DNA of 64,000 bases from Sphingobacterium sp. UBA5670 (GTDB lineage Bacteria > Bacteroidota > Bacteroidia > Sphingobacteriales > Sphingobacteriaceae): assembly GCF_002420705.1 (NCBI RefSeq), contig NZ_DIIM01000021.1, positions 528,581 through 592,580 of the forward strand, given 5' to 3'. The notes under the pieces were generated by a model that ran no database searches, was not told the DNA's origin, and worked only from the letters and a program-made list of their open reading frames with translations. Each line of letters begins with the position of its first letter. Within the stretch, counting starts at the first letter, position 1. The position numbers were made by a program, and so were the translations under genes. Below are positions 43,125-52,549 of this stretch, one piece after another.

Positions 43125-45563
43125 TTAATGATCAGATTCTTCTTTTGTACCGTTATCCGTTTGATTGAAAATAACCTCTTGAATCGGTAAGGCCAAGGCG
43201 ATACCCTCATCTGTGAAGCGTCTATAAATCTGAGCCAGCAATCCACTTTTAACGCCCCCACTATCCTTGGAAGTCCTGACCCAAAAGTAGAGTTCGACAA
43301 CCACTGCCTGCGAGGTGACCTGTACAAACTGGACTGATATACCGCTTGAAGAAAGTAGCTGTTCGTCCTCCTCCAATATCTTTTTGAGCAGCTGCGTTAC
43401 CCGCTCCAGATCTACACCATATTTTACCTCGAGACGTATACTCAGACGTTTTTTCGCTCCCCCCTGGCTCCAGTTCATCACATGCGCATTGAGCAGATCG
43501 CCATTGGGCATAATCAGATCCGCTCCTTCGGCCGTGGCAATGACACTGCTACGAAATCCTATTGATTTTACTTTACCCGATTTTCCACCGATCTCGATCA
43601 GATCATCTACATTCACAGGTTTTTCAAAAGCAATAATTAAACCGCTCACCAAGTTGTTGACCAAAGTCTGAAGGCCAAAACCTATACCCACCCCCAGTGC
43701 GCCAACGATAATACCGATCTGCTGAACGGGAATTCCAAGTGCCGAAAAGGCCAGAAAAAATCCGATGACAATTATCGTGATCCGAACAAGCAAAATCCAG
43801 CTCCCCAATCGGAATCTATTTTGGGCTGTCCCTTCCTTTTTCTCCCATTGGGAATCCGCAGCAAAATAGGAAACGATCTTCGAAAGTACAGTTGCGCAGA
43901 CCATGATCAATAAAAATACCACGAGATTATTGACTGAAAACTGATAGTTGCCCAAGCGATGCCCGGTTTCCAGAAAATCTTTCAACGGGTCTGCAAGAAA
44001 TCTGAATTCGTAGAAATTTCGGCCGAAAAGCACAAACCAACCAACGATCAATACGGCATAAAAAAATGCAGGTGCCCGTTTGCCCACGCGGTTATAATTA
44101 ATATAAAACAGCCTTCTTTCCTGCTTCTGATAAACCGAAGAAGCCAATTGTAATCCCTCATTAACCAATCGGATCACCCACAAAAACAAAATAAAAACCA
44201 CGGCATTTGTTAATCCCGCCACCAAAAGCACCTTACTGAGATTAAATCGGCCAAACAAGTTTAATATTATAGATGCGAGTTCCAATAGTACCATAAATGC
44301 GATCGGGAAAAGTATCCAGCGTTCTTTTATCTCATCGCGGCGTTTCTTATTAAAAACAGCAAGCAGGCCAACCAGACAGGCAGCGACTGCTATGAAAAGA
44401 ATCAGCCAGCGTTCCATCCGCGAAGGCTGAAGGACGAGGTTATCCAATCCGGCGAGAATAAACAGCGTTAATATTGCTAGCCAGACCCCCATCCAATACT
44501 TCGTGATTGCCGGTCTAAAAACAAGAGACAAAAAGATCGAAGCAATAGTTAATATCGTAATCGTAAACACAAATGGTGGTGCGGGAAATATAAATTGCAC
44601 CACACACAAGCCAATCACCAATCCACTCAAAAGTGGCCTATGCAGCAACAGACTTGCCTGAACCACATTTTTATCATTGATCTGCCGGCGCAGGACATGG
44701 ACATAGACCACGACTACCAAACTTGCCAAAAAGAAGAAAAAGAGTGTTCCCAGATGCGCCCTTAAATAATAGAAATAAAGCAATTTGGCCTTTACGCATG
44801 AGAAATATAGGATTTCATCCAAGGGCCGTTCAAACTTACTGGGTACCCATATATTGACAAAATTGCGCGCAATAGTACGATCTGAGAGCTGATTTTGGTA
44901 ATACTGTACTTCCTCCATATCCGATTCCAGACGTGCCAGTTCAATATTAATTTTATTCTCTAATTCCTGTACAACATTGATCCGCTCGGCAAGTTTCAAG
45001 GTAATGGGTGAGATCTCCATCGCAATCAACCGAATCCGACCCATATAACGAGCCACATTAGCAGAGTCTTTCGAAACAACAAAAAGTGCAGGATCATTGC
45101 TCAGCGAATCAAGCTGCAGCTGATAATTTGTAAGCCTATCCTGATAGCGGTCCATTTCGCGCTTCAGGCTCCTCACCTCTATCGAAAGTGCATTCAGGAT
45201 ATTAAACGTTACGGTAAGATTACGCGAAGATTGGGCAGAGCCCTTATTTTCAAAAACACCATCTTTGGCCATATCATGTAAGACAGTCAACTCCTTCAAC
45301 CCGCGATCCACACGCATAGAATCGAAATCTTTTCGCAGAAAAGATCGGGATTGACTCGCCAACAATTTAATATCTTCCAGTACACGATTTTGTCGGATGG
45401 TAGCACGGTCCATCTCCAGATCCTGAATACTTCTCTTAGCAGATTCCTTAAAAAATTGCTCCATCTTGGCCACAAATCCCACCTGGACCGAATCCTGGGA
45501 ATTGCTCAAAAGCACTTTTGAAAACAACATGATTAAGAAACACGCTAAAACTTTCCTGCTCAT
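43125..45563 (-). CDS. Large MscS-family mechanosensitive channel
   Basis: An 812-residue inner-membrane protein. A signal peptide (MSRKVLACFLIMLFSKVLLS) is followed by a periplasmic, coiled-coil-rich domain (30-240) and about eleven transmembrane helices from 265 to 640. The C-terminal MscS core contains the pore helix QIGIIVGALGVGIGFGLQTLVNNLVSGLIIAFEKPVNVDDLIEIGG-type sequence and the cytoplasmic beta domain with VIMPNGDLLNAHVMNWS. The architecture is that of MscK/YbdG-type large channels that release solutes on hypo-osmotic shock. The C-terminus carries a short charged tail after the final beta domain. It is the first gene of a likely two-gene operon with the CsgG-like protein. Confidence 0.85.
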   Translation of the reverse strand: MSRKVLACFLIMLFSKVLLSNSQDSVQVGFVAKMEQFFKESAKRSIQDLEMDRATIRQNRVLEDIKLLASQSRSFLRKDFDSMRVDRGLKELTVLHDMAKDGVFENKGSAQSSRNLTVTFNILNALSIEVRSLKREMDRYQDRLTNYQLQLDSLSNDPALFVVSKDSANVARYMGRIRLIAMEISPITLKLAERINVVQELENKINIELARLESDMEEVQYYQNQLSDRTIARNFVNIWVPSKFERPLDEILYFSCVKAKLLYFYYLRAHLGTLFFFFLASLVVVVYVHVLRRQINDKNVVQASLLLHRPLLSGLVIGLCVVQFIFPAPPFVFTITILTIASIFLSLVFRPAITKYWMGVWLAILTLFILAGLDNLVLQPSRMERWLILFIAVAACLVGLLAVFNKKRRDEIKERWILFPIAFMVLLELASIILNLFGRFNLSKVLLVAGLTNAVVFILFLWVIRLVNEGLQLASSVYQKQERRLFYINYNRVGKRAPAFFYAVLIVGWFVLFGRNFYEFRFLADPLKDFLETGHRLGNYQFSVNNLVVFLLIMVCATVLSKIVSYFAADSQWEKKEGTAQNRFRLGSWILLVRITIIVIGFFLAFSALGIPVQQIGIIVGALGVGIGFGLQTLVNNLVSGLIIAFEKPVNVDDLIEIGGKSGKVKSIGFRSSVIATAEGADLIMPNGDLLNAHVMNWSQGGAKKRLSIRLEVKYGVDLERVTQLLKKILEEDEQLLSSSGISVQFVQVTSQAVVVELYFWVRTSKDSGGVKSGLLAQIYRRFTDEGIALALPIQEVIFNQTDNGTKEESDH

Positions 45564-45916
45564 TGATTTTAAGTCTATTTTCCTTTTAGGTACTATCTAT
45601 ACAGATAATACACTAAATGTACATATATTACTTCAAAAAACATACGCTGATCTCATCAGCTTTGTTGCATCGGCAGCTCCCTAGAATCACAGGCGTCAGG
45701 CTTTATCGTTACCTATTGTTTCATGAACCATTCGATATTGCTTCGTAACAGGTACGGCCTTTCTCCCTCAATTACCTACAGAGGGCCTACTGCCTGCCTT
45801 GCCACAGGCAGCTAATCTATAGAGAAACGATAAAAAAAAATAGCTCATTTCCGAACAAGAGGCGAATAAAGGGCGAAGTAGATGTAATGCAGAGGCGAAT
45901 AAATAACAACCAGTGT
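45564..45916. other. Intergenic region with hairpin and direct repeat
   Basis: No gene is seen. CTGCCTG (45790-45796) and CAGGCAG (45805-45811) form a GC-rich hairpin resembling small extragenic palindromes. AGAGGCGAATAAA occurs at 45858-45870 and again at 45891-45903. The hairpin may terminate the dehydrogenase transcript, though no T-run follows. Confidence 0.45.
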
Positions 45917-46933
45917 TTAAAACTCAATCAATAGCCTAAAGACATGCCCCGGATCCTTTAGCCACGACTCGAGCGCCAATTGTGCCTTTTCTACAGGATA
46001 GATCGCTGTAATCAGTTCCTCTATCGGACAGGTTTTCATGTTGAGGTACTTCATCACCGCAGCGAAGTCCTTTGGTGTCGCATTGCGCGATCCCCTGATA
46101 TCCAGTTCCTTTTTTACAAAAAATTGCGTATCAAAAGGAATAGCTTCTTTTGCATAACCGATATAAACAACTCTGCCAGTATATGCAGCGGCGGCAATTG
46201 CGGCTAGGTAGGTTTCTTTGCGCCCAACGGCCTCAATGACCACATCTGCACCCATAGACTGGGTTAACGCACTCAGCTTCACCTCAAGATCTTCCTCAGC
46301 ACTGTTAATTGTAAACTTAGCGCCAAGCTTTTTCGCAAGCTCAAGTTTTTCAGTACTCACATCGACAGCAATCACCGTAGCACCCCGCAAAGCTGCACGA
46401 ACGATTGCCCCCACCCCGATCATTCCGCATCCAAATACCAGAACAATATCACTATCAGTTACCAAAGCTCGATCAACGGCATGAAAGCCGACACTCATCG
46501 GCTCCACTAAAGCCAATTCTTTAGATGATAGTTGTCCACCTTCGATAATCTTTTCTACAGGCACCACGATATATTCGGCCATCGCGCCGTCGCGCTGCAC
46601 ACCCATTGTCTCGTTATAACGGCAGGCATTGGATCTGTTATTCTTGCAGGCCGTACACACACCACAATTGGAATAAGGATTTACGGTAACTCTTGCACCA
46701 ATCTTCAGATCAGTAGCGACATGATTTCCCAGTTCCACTAACGTAGCCCCGATTTCATGCCCCGGTATCACAGGCAACTTGACCAAGGGGTTCAACCCGC
46801 GAAAGGTATTCAGATCCGAACCGCAGAATCCAACATAATCAACCTTTAGCAAGGCATATCCATCTTTAACAGTCGGCTGAGGAATATGCGTGATTTCCAC
46901 GCTTCCTTCTTTCACAATGTTTATTGCTTTCAT
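45917..46933 (-). CDS. Zinc-binding alcohol (polyol/sugar-acid) dehydrogenase
   Basis: A 338-residue medium-chain dehydrogenase with both metal sites: catalytic zinc ligands in GFCGSDLNTF and PGHEIG, and the structural-zinc lobe CGVCTACKNNRSNAC with four cysteines. The Rossmann domain has VFGCGMIGVGAI and the acidic loop IAVDVSTEKLELAKKLGA. Within COG1063 it resembles L-threonine, L-idonate and galactonate/galactitol oxidoreductases, so a polyol or sugar acid is likely; the exact substrate is not readable. It is monocistronic, with an exact -7 box 56 bases upstream, and lies beside the AraC regulator and xylan cluster, so a role in pentose or uronate metabolism is possible. Confidence 0.8.
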   Translation of the reverse strand: MKAINIVKEGSVEITHIPQPTVKDGYALLKVDYVGFCGSDLNTFRGLNPLVKLPVIPGHEIGATLVELGNHVATDLKIGARVTVNPYSNCGVCTACKNNRSNACRYNETMGVQRDGAMAEYIVVPVEKIIEGGQLSSKELALVEPMSVGFHAVDRALVTDSDIVLVFGCGMIGVGAIVRAALRGATVIAVDVSTEKLELAKKLGAKFTINSAEEDLEVKLSALTQSMGADVVIEAVGRKETYLAAIAAAAYTGRVVYIGYAKEAIPFDTQFFVKKELDIRGSRNATPKDFAAVMKYLNMKTCPIEELITAIYPVEKAQLALESWLKDPGHVFRLLIEF

Positions 46934-47431
46934 TTATTAAGGATACTAAGATTTAAACAGTTATTGCTCTTATCATTTAGAATGATATCAAAGATAAATA
47001 TAAGAAATCCAGAATCTTCCCACCTCCGGATCTTTGATTTCAACGTATAGCCAAAAATAATTGGATATGAGGGAGAAAGAAACTACATTAACGATCAAAA
47101 ATAATACAATATCGACCTCTTCCCTACAGCGCTCTTGCAAGGTATCTCTTCCAAAGATCTTTCATTAGCATAGATTCTTACCGATCAGCGGCATCGTTTT
47201 ATACATAGGCAAGCATTTGTAAAATCGCTACAGTAGGCAAATAGCTCAATTTATGACGTCTCCACATTTTAAGAAAGCAATGTTATGAATCATTATTCCA
47301 AAAAAGAGTTTAATAGCATCATAACGTCTCCCAGATCGGGTCAAAATAACAGATTGTCGATATTAGTACTTAAAAAACTATTTTTTCTAAAGAAAACAAT
47401 TTATATTGTATTGTACTATGCTCCACTTCGC
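46934..47431. other. Divergent intergenic region, dehydrogenase and AraC gene
   Basis: Contains a -7 box for the dehydrogenase (plus strand CAAAGATA, 46989-46996). The AraC reading frame extends back to 47285, but that part (MNHYSKKEFN...) has no family resemblance and is treated as non-coding. Nothing else was recognised. Confidence 0.45.
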
Positions 47432-48298
47432 ATGATGATAAATAATGAAAAGAATAAACTAGATTTTACACTATTGAATGTTGGCTATGCAGAACATCAG
47501 GCAGATTGGAATTTTAAAGATATCAAGAGTCCATTTGCCCGAATACATTATGTGTGCGAAGGAGAAGCGTCTATTATTTTGAAGGACGAAGTCATTAAAC
47601 TTCGGCCCGGTCACCTCTACCTTACCCCGGCTTATGTCCAGCATAGCTATGCCTGTTCTGCCAAATTTTCGCTCTATTATATTCATATCTATGAAAACCC
47701 CGAATTAATATCGAGTATTTTTGACCGATATGCTTTTCCGAAGGAAATCAAATCTGACCCTTTATTGGAAACACTCATTCAACATCTATATGGCATAAAT
47801 CCAGAGCGCGAGCTGACAATTTATGATCCTAAGAGCTACGACAACTCGACAGAATTAATGAAAAACATGGCGCTGCAGACAGCCTCTCCTTTTGCCCGGG
47901 CATCCGAAAACCAAGCTATTATCCATTTACTAATGAGCCGATTTTTGGCGGAAGCAATCAACAAAATTCCGCATGGCGAAAAACGCCTGCTGCGCGTACT
48001 TGATTACATAGACGAAAATATCCATCAACCGATTTCCATCGAACAGCTTGCCAATTTGATCTTTATTTCCAAAGATCACCTGATCCGGCTATTCAAAAAA
48101 CAGATGAATACGACGCCAGTGCTTTATATCAATCAGAAGAAAATCGAAAAAGCACAATTGATGATGCTCGTTGATGAAGACACTATTCAGCAGCTCAGCT
48201 TCAAATTGGGCTTCGAAAACATATCCTACTTTAATAGATTGTTTAAAAAAATAACAGGCGAAACTCCCATGGCCTACAAACGTAGAATTCCCAGATAG
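47432..48298 (+). CDS. AraC-family regulator beside the xylan cluster
   Basis: A 288-residue regulator. An N-terminal AraC_binding cupin domain (about 15-140) shows FARIHYVCEGEASIILKDEVIKLRPGHLYLTPAYVQHSY, the usual sugar- or ligand-binding wording. The C-terminal double helix-turn-helix includes SIEQLANLIFISKDHLIRLFKKQMNTTPVLYI and QLSFKLGFENISYFNRLFKKITGETPMAYKRR. MMINNEKNKLDF is chosen as start; the track of extra residues upstream is poorly conserved-looking. It converges on the last gene (GH67) of the minus-strand xylan cluster with 45 bases between. By position it is the best candidate regulator of that cluster; the effector could be xylose, xylobiose or glucuronate. This is inference. 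Confidence 0.8.
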   Translation: MMINNEKNKLDFTLLNVGYAEHQADWNFKDIKSPFARIHYVCEGEASIILKDEVIKLRPGHLYLTPAYVQHSYACSAKFSLYYIHIYENPELISSIFDRYAFPKEIKSDPLLETLIQHLYGINPERELTIYDPKSYDNSTELMKNMALQTASPFARASENQAIIHLLMSRFLAEAINKIPHGEKRLLRVLDYIDENIHQPISIEQLANLIFISKDHLIRLFKKQMNTTPVLYINQKKIEKAQLMMLVDEDTIQQLSFKLGFENISYFNRLFKKITGETPMAYKRRIPR

Positions 48299-48343
48299 AA
48301 TAATTCTTTTAGGAATAGACTTAGCTGGGAATTTCTTTATCTT

Positions 48344-50395
48344 CTAGTTGTGATGCCCCATGGGTAACCTTATTTTCTTTAGGTCATCCAATTCATAGAT
48401 TGGTCTTTCCAGTTGGTAAGGTATCGGCTGCCGTGAAAAAAGTTGAAAGTATTGTACGCAAGCATCTCTCCACCAAATAGCATCTCTGGCCTGAATTTTA
48501 AGTTTAGCCTGGATTTCCGAGAAACGGGATTGATCCATATAGCTTTCCATACGATCCCAGACTCTTTGGAATTCTCTTACTTTTTGAACACCATGATCAT
48601 AACGGAAACATAATTCATCCCAGAGCGTACGGCCGTTATTCATCCGATAAGTCCAAGGAACATGGTGGAACCACAATAAAAGATTTTCTGGACAAGTTAA
48701 TAGCGTTCCATAAATTTTGTCCAAAGGCGGATGATATTGTGCTACCGCATTACTTCCGTTGACAGTGCGATCAAATCCCAATCCGAGGCTATCAGCATGA
48801 TGATAATACCATGGCATCCAGTCAGGACGTCCTCCTGGAATGTCTCCCCAAGGTTCGGGACCATAATGGTGGTCAAAAGCAAATAAATGATGTAAGCCCA
48901 AAGGCATCATATAATCTACTGCTGCTTCCCGTGATTCCAGCATCATCTTCTTGACAGGCTCTACAAAGGCCTGAGTACCTGTAAAGGTCATTCGTATCCA
49001 CTCATCCGCGATCTGGGCAGATGACAATGTACTGTTCCAGGCCAGGCGGCCAAACGCATACCAGTTGGCTTGGGCAAAATGATGCCCCGTCCAATTGATA
49101 TCCTCACCAATATTGGCAACAGCGGCAATGGCAGTTTTCCGTCCCGGATGCCCCCTGCTGCCAGTCAATTTTGCCACCGTTTCGCCATTGCCATTGGCAT
49201 ACGTTTCACTGTTTAACACCTCCTTAAACAAAGGAGCCAGATAAACCAGATGGTTAGAAAATCCTAGATACTCCTGTGTCAATTGAAACTCGAGCATTTT
49301 TACCGTATTTGGCATCGCTCCCAATAAAGGGTTAAAAGGTTCCCGGGGCTGAAAATCTATTGGGCCATTTTTTACCTGAAGGATCACGTTTTCCCGAAAC
49401 TGCCCATCCAGGGGCACAAACTCTTGATAAGCCTGTTTCGCGCGGTCATCTTTAGTCGGATGATAGACAAAAGCCCGCCAAAATACAGTTCCCCCATAGG
49501 GACGTAGCGCATCGGCAAGCATGTTGGCACCATCCGCATGCGTGCGACCATAATCTTGCGGACCTGGCTGTCCTTCCGAGTTTGCTTTGACCAAAAATCC
49601 GCCGAAATCTGGAATCAGCCCATAAATCTCCTTTGCTTTGGATTTCCACCACTGCTGAACATCCTGATTTAACGGATCCGAATTAGATAACCCTCCTAAA
49701 TTTTTTGGTGCCGAGAAATTGACCGACAAATAAACTTTGATACCATATTTACGAAAGACATCCGCCAGTGCTTTAACTTTCAGCAGATAATCCGTCTTCA
49801 ATAGTTCTGAAGAAGCATTAACATTATTCAATACGGTGGCATTAATGCCAACAGATGCATTGGCCCGTGCATATTGCTCATATCTGGATGAAAGTTTATA
49901 CGGCAATTCCTCCCATTTCCAGAGTGAATGCCCTGCATAGCCCCGTTCTATAGTTCCGTCCAAATTATCCCAATGATTCAAAATCCGGATATCATAAGAG
50001 GGTATTTCTGTGAGTCCCGCATTCGGTATTTGACCTTCCGTCTCCTGAAGACGCAGTAAATGATAGGCAGCATATAATAGCCCTACCGATCGGCCAGCGA
50101 CCACATGAACCTGATTTCCATGCTGCCTTATTTGATAACCATCTTTTAATTCCTTTCTCCGATGATCAAGCTTTAAAATGACATCCATACCCTTCCAGTA
50201 AAGCTGCAGCTCCTGCTTTGCTAACATGAGGGTTGCATCCGCTGATTCTCCGCCTGCAATCCGGACGGTACCCGTAGGTTTTCCCTGTTTTGAAAATCGC
50301 AGCCACAATTGGCTACCGTCCTCTGCCCGTACGACAAAAGGAACAGCAGCTAAAAATGCCAACAACAAGCAATATAAACGCATGATAGGCCTCAT
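48344..50395 (-). CDS. GH67 alpha-glucuronidase
   Basis: A 683-residue enzyme with an N-terminal signal peptide (ending FVVRAE at about 25). It has the three-domain GH67 layout: a GH67N beta domain (about 28-120), the TIM barrel and a helical C-terminal domain. Catalytic residues are E274 in KANSEGQPGP (acid) and D347 in VKNGPIDFQ with E375 in LTQEYLG (base pair); the 73 and 28 residue spacings equal those of the Cellvibrio enzyme (E292, D365, E393). It removes 4-O-methyl-glucuronic acid from the non-reducing end of xylo-oligosaccharides. It is the last gene of the minus-strand cluster, 12 bases after a cytoplasmic-type GH43, with GH10 and an oligosaccharide symporter upstream. Confidence 0.93.
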   Translation of the reverse strand: MRPIMRLYCLLLAFLAAVPFVVRAEDGSQLWLRFSKQGKPTGTVRIAGGESADATLMLAKQELQLYWKGMDVILKLDHRRKELKDGYQIRQHGNQVHVVAGRSVGLLYAAYHLLRLQETEGQIPNAGLTEIPSYDIRILNHWDNLDGTIERGYAGHSLWKWEELPYKLSSRYEQYARANASVGINATVLNNVNASSELLKTDYLLKVKALADVFRKYGIKVYLSVNFSAPKNLGGLSNSDPLNQDVQQWWKSKAKEIYGLIPDFGGFLVKANSEGQPGPQDYGRTHADGANMLADALRPYGGTVFWRAFVYHPTKDDRAKQAYQEFVPLDGQFRENVILQVKNGPIDFQPREPFNPLLGAMPNTVKMLEFQLTQEYLGFSNHLVYLAPLFKEVLNSETYANGNGETVAKLTGSRGHPGRKTAIAAVANIGEDINWTGHHFAQANWYAFGRLAWNSTLSSAQIADEWIRMTFTGTQAFVEPVKKMMLESREAAVDYMMPLGLHHLFAFDHHYGPEPWGDIPGGRPDWMPWYYHHADSLGLGFDRTVNGSNAVAQYHPPLDKIYGTLLTCPENLLLWFHHVPWTYRMNNGRTLWDELCFRYDHGVQKVREFQRVWDRMESYMDQSRFSEIQAKLKIQARDAIWWRDACVQYFQLFSRQPIPYQLERPIYELDDLKKIRLPMGHHN

Positions 50396-50407
50396 TCGTA
50401 CTAAAAA

Positions 50408-51379
50408 TTAAGAAGTCAATCCGTCGATAGGCTTAATACAGCCATTTTCATCATACTCCAGCTCAATCACTTTCATACTTCTTAGCCAGGTCTTTCCGCC
50501 AGATGGGACCGAGTCATGATAAAAAAGGTACCACTTATCTTTGAATTTCAGAATACTGTGATGAGTTGTCCATCCAACAACTGGTGACAAAATAACGCCT
50601 TGGTAGGTAAACGGCCCGTAGGGATTGTCTCCCGTTGCATAACAGATCAGATGGCTGTCTCCTGTAGAATATGAAAAATAGTATTTATCCTGATATTTAT
50701 GCATCCAGGAAGCTTCAAAAAACCGCTTTTCCGTATCACCATGCTTCAAAGGTTTTCCATCTTCATCTAAAATAACGAGATCACGTGGCTGTTCCGCAAA
50801 TTCCAGCATGTCGGCAGACATCCTGACAACCTTTGGAGACAATGCGGGTTCATCAGGTTGAGGCAATTCATTGGGAGAAACAATCTTATTATTTCGATAA
50901 AACTGCAGCTGCCCGCCCCAGATACCGCCAAAATACAAGTAGTATGTACCATCTTCATCTTTAAAAGCACAGGGGTCTATGCTATAACTTCCCTTAATTG
51001 GATTGTCCTGGGGCACAAATGGTCCATACGGATGATCTGCGATAGCGACACCAAGTCTAAAAATATCGTTTTTGTCTTTCATCGAGAAATACATATAGTA
51101 TTTCCCGTCTTTCTCCGTCACATCAGAGTCCCAAAGCTGACGACCAGCCCAGGGAATGTCCTTAAGATCCAATACTTTCCCATGATCAACCACCTCGGCA
51201 TGGCTATCTTCAAGTGAAAATACATGGTAATCCTGCATATCAAAATGATCACCATTGTCATTTTCGGGCATTCCGCTCTCCCGGTCATGGGAAGGATAGA
51301 TATAAATCTTGTTTGCAAAAACATGCGCTGATGGATCAGCCATATAATCCCCCGCAAATAAGTATCTGCTCTTGTTCAT
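50408..51379 (-). CDS. GH43 beta-xylosidase/arabinofuranosidase, no signal peptide
   Basis: A 323-residue single-domain five-bladed propeller. The three GH43 acidic residues are visible: D15 (base) in YMADPSAHV, D135 (pKa modulator) in YSIDPCAFK and E222 (acid) in RFFEASWMH. It has no signal peptide and no accessory domain, so it should act in the cytoplasm, unlike the other GH43 enzymes of this cluster. Its wording is like the small GH43 subfamily 1 enzymes found with GH67, GH10 and GPH transporters. It would trim imported xylo-oligosaccharides to xylose or arabinose. It lies 5 bases after GH10 and 12 bases before GH67 in the same operon. Confidence 0.88.
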   Translation of the reverse strand: MNKSRYLFAGDYMADPSAHVFANKIYIYPSHDRESGMPENDNGDHFDMQDYHVFSLEDSHAEVVDHGKVLDLKDIPWAGRQLWDSDVTEKDGKYYMYFSMKDKNDIFRLGVAIADHPYGPFVPQDNPIKGSYSIDPCAFKDEDGTYYLYFGGIWGGQLQFYRNNKIVSPNELPQPDEPALSPKVVRMSADMLEFAEQPRDLVILDEDGKPLKHGDTEKRFFEASWMHKYQDKYYFSYSTGDSHLICYATGDNPYGPFTYQGVILSPVVGWTTHHSILKFKDKWYLFYHDSVPSGGKTWLRSMKVIELEYDENGCIKPIDGLTS

Positions 51380-51384
51380 ATTTC

Positions 51385-52536
51385 TTATTTCTTTTTTTTT
51401 TGAGTCAATGCAATAATATCCTTCACAAATGGTTTAGGTTGATAATTCCGGTCGAATAGTAAGGGATAATCTGTACGTCCGGGAATAGGCCAGCCATTCT
51501 TCCATGAATCCCCATCGCCGACACCCCACAAAGTCACACGGGATATTTTATCATGATGTTTGAGATACAAGCTAAAAAAGTCAACATACCTCTTCCCAAG
51601 CTCTTCCATTTTCTCGGCAGGCAGACCTTCTTCATAAGGATTCATTTCTTTACTGTACGCGTGGCGTTCCCCAATTTCTGCCCCCATATCAGGACGTACA
51701 TGCGGGAGAACCGAAATATCCATTTCAGTAACCATTACCTTCACACCAAGACCTGCAAATCCAAGGATGGTTTTTTCAACTTCGCTGATTGATGGATTGT
51801 CCAGTCCATTATGCTCCTGCATACCAAGGCCACTGACATGACCACCCGCAGCCTTTACCTGCCGGACCATAGCTATAATTCCATTCCTTTTTGCAGGAAT
51901 GGCTGTTGAATAATCATTATAATATAATTCAGCTTTAGGGTCTGCCTCATGGGCAAATTTGAAAGCCAATTCAATAAATTGAGATCCAATAATCTGATAG
52001 AATTTGCTTTTACGCCATTCACCATTATCCAATATCGCCTCATTCACCACATCCCACCCGAACACCCGGCCTTTATAACGGGATACAACGGTCTGTATAT
52101 GCTTCTTCATCCTTGCGATAAGGACCTCACGAGAGACATCTTTACCATTTTTATCAACAAAAAACCAGGCCGGAGTCTGCGAATGCCAAATCAGTGTATG
52201 ACCGATAATCTGCATCTTATTTTTTTCACCAAACGCAACAAAACGATCTGCATCCTTAAAATTGAATACGCCCTCCTGCGGCTGCAAAAACATACTTTTC
52301 ATACAATTTTCGGCAACGATGGAGTTAAACTGTGTTTTCACCACAGCAACAGCCTTCGAATCCCGCTCCCAGATCTGATCAAGATTTAGGGCCGTTCCTA
52401 TAAAAAATTTATTTTCAAAAGCATCTTTCAAGATCACCGAATCCGTTGCTTGTTTAGCGCTTTGAATAGCTGCTGAAGCAGAAGTAGCGATCAATAAAGC
52501 CGTTACGGCCGTCGTCATAGTTTTTAATATTTTCAT
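51385..52536 (-). CDS. GH10 endo-1,4-beta-xylanase
   Basis: A 383-residue enzyme with a signal peptide (about 1-23, ending SASAA) and one GH10 TIM barrel. The acid/base Glu is E166 in GWDVVNEAILD and the nucleophile is E271 in VMVTEMDIS; the IIGHTLIWHSQTPAWFF motif lines the substrate subsites. The barrel keeps MQEHNG where many xylanases have MQGHW, which may alter substrate contacts. It cuts the xylan backbone into short oligosaccharides outside the cytoplasm, probably in the periplasm since no surface lipobox is seen. A GPH symporter precedes it by 13 bases and the GH43 follows by 5, so it is in the import/finishing part of the cluster. Confidence 0.93.
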   Translation of the reverse strand: MKILKTMTTAVTALLIATSASAAIQSAKQATDSVILKDAFENKFFIGTALNLDQIWERDSKAVAVVKTQFNSIVAENCMKSMFLQPQEGVFNFKDADRFVAFGEKNKMQIIGHTLIWHSQTPAWFFVDKNGKDVSREVLIARMKKHIQTVVSRYKGRVFGWDVVNEAILDNGEWRKSKFYQIIGSQFIELAFKFAHEADPKAELYYNDYSTAIPAKRNGIIAMVRQVKAAGGHVSGLGMQEHNGLDNPSISEVEKTILGFAGLGVKVMVTEMDISVLPHVRPDMGAEIGERHAYSKEMNPYEEGLPAEKMEELGKRYVDFFSLYLKHHDKISRVTLWGVGDGDSWKNGWPIPGRTDYPLLFDRNYQPKPFVKDIIALTQKKKK

Positions 52537-52549
52537 GGTCTATTTTTGA

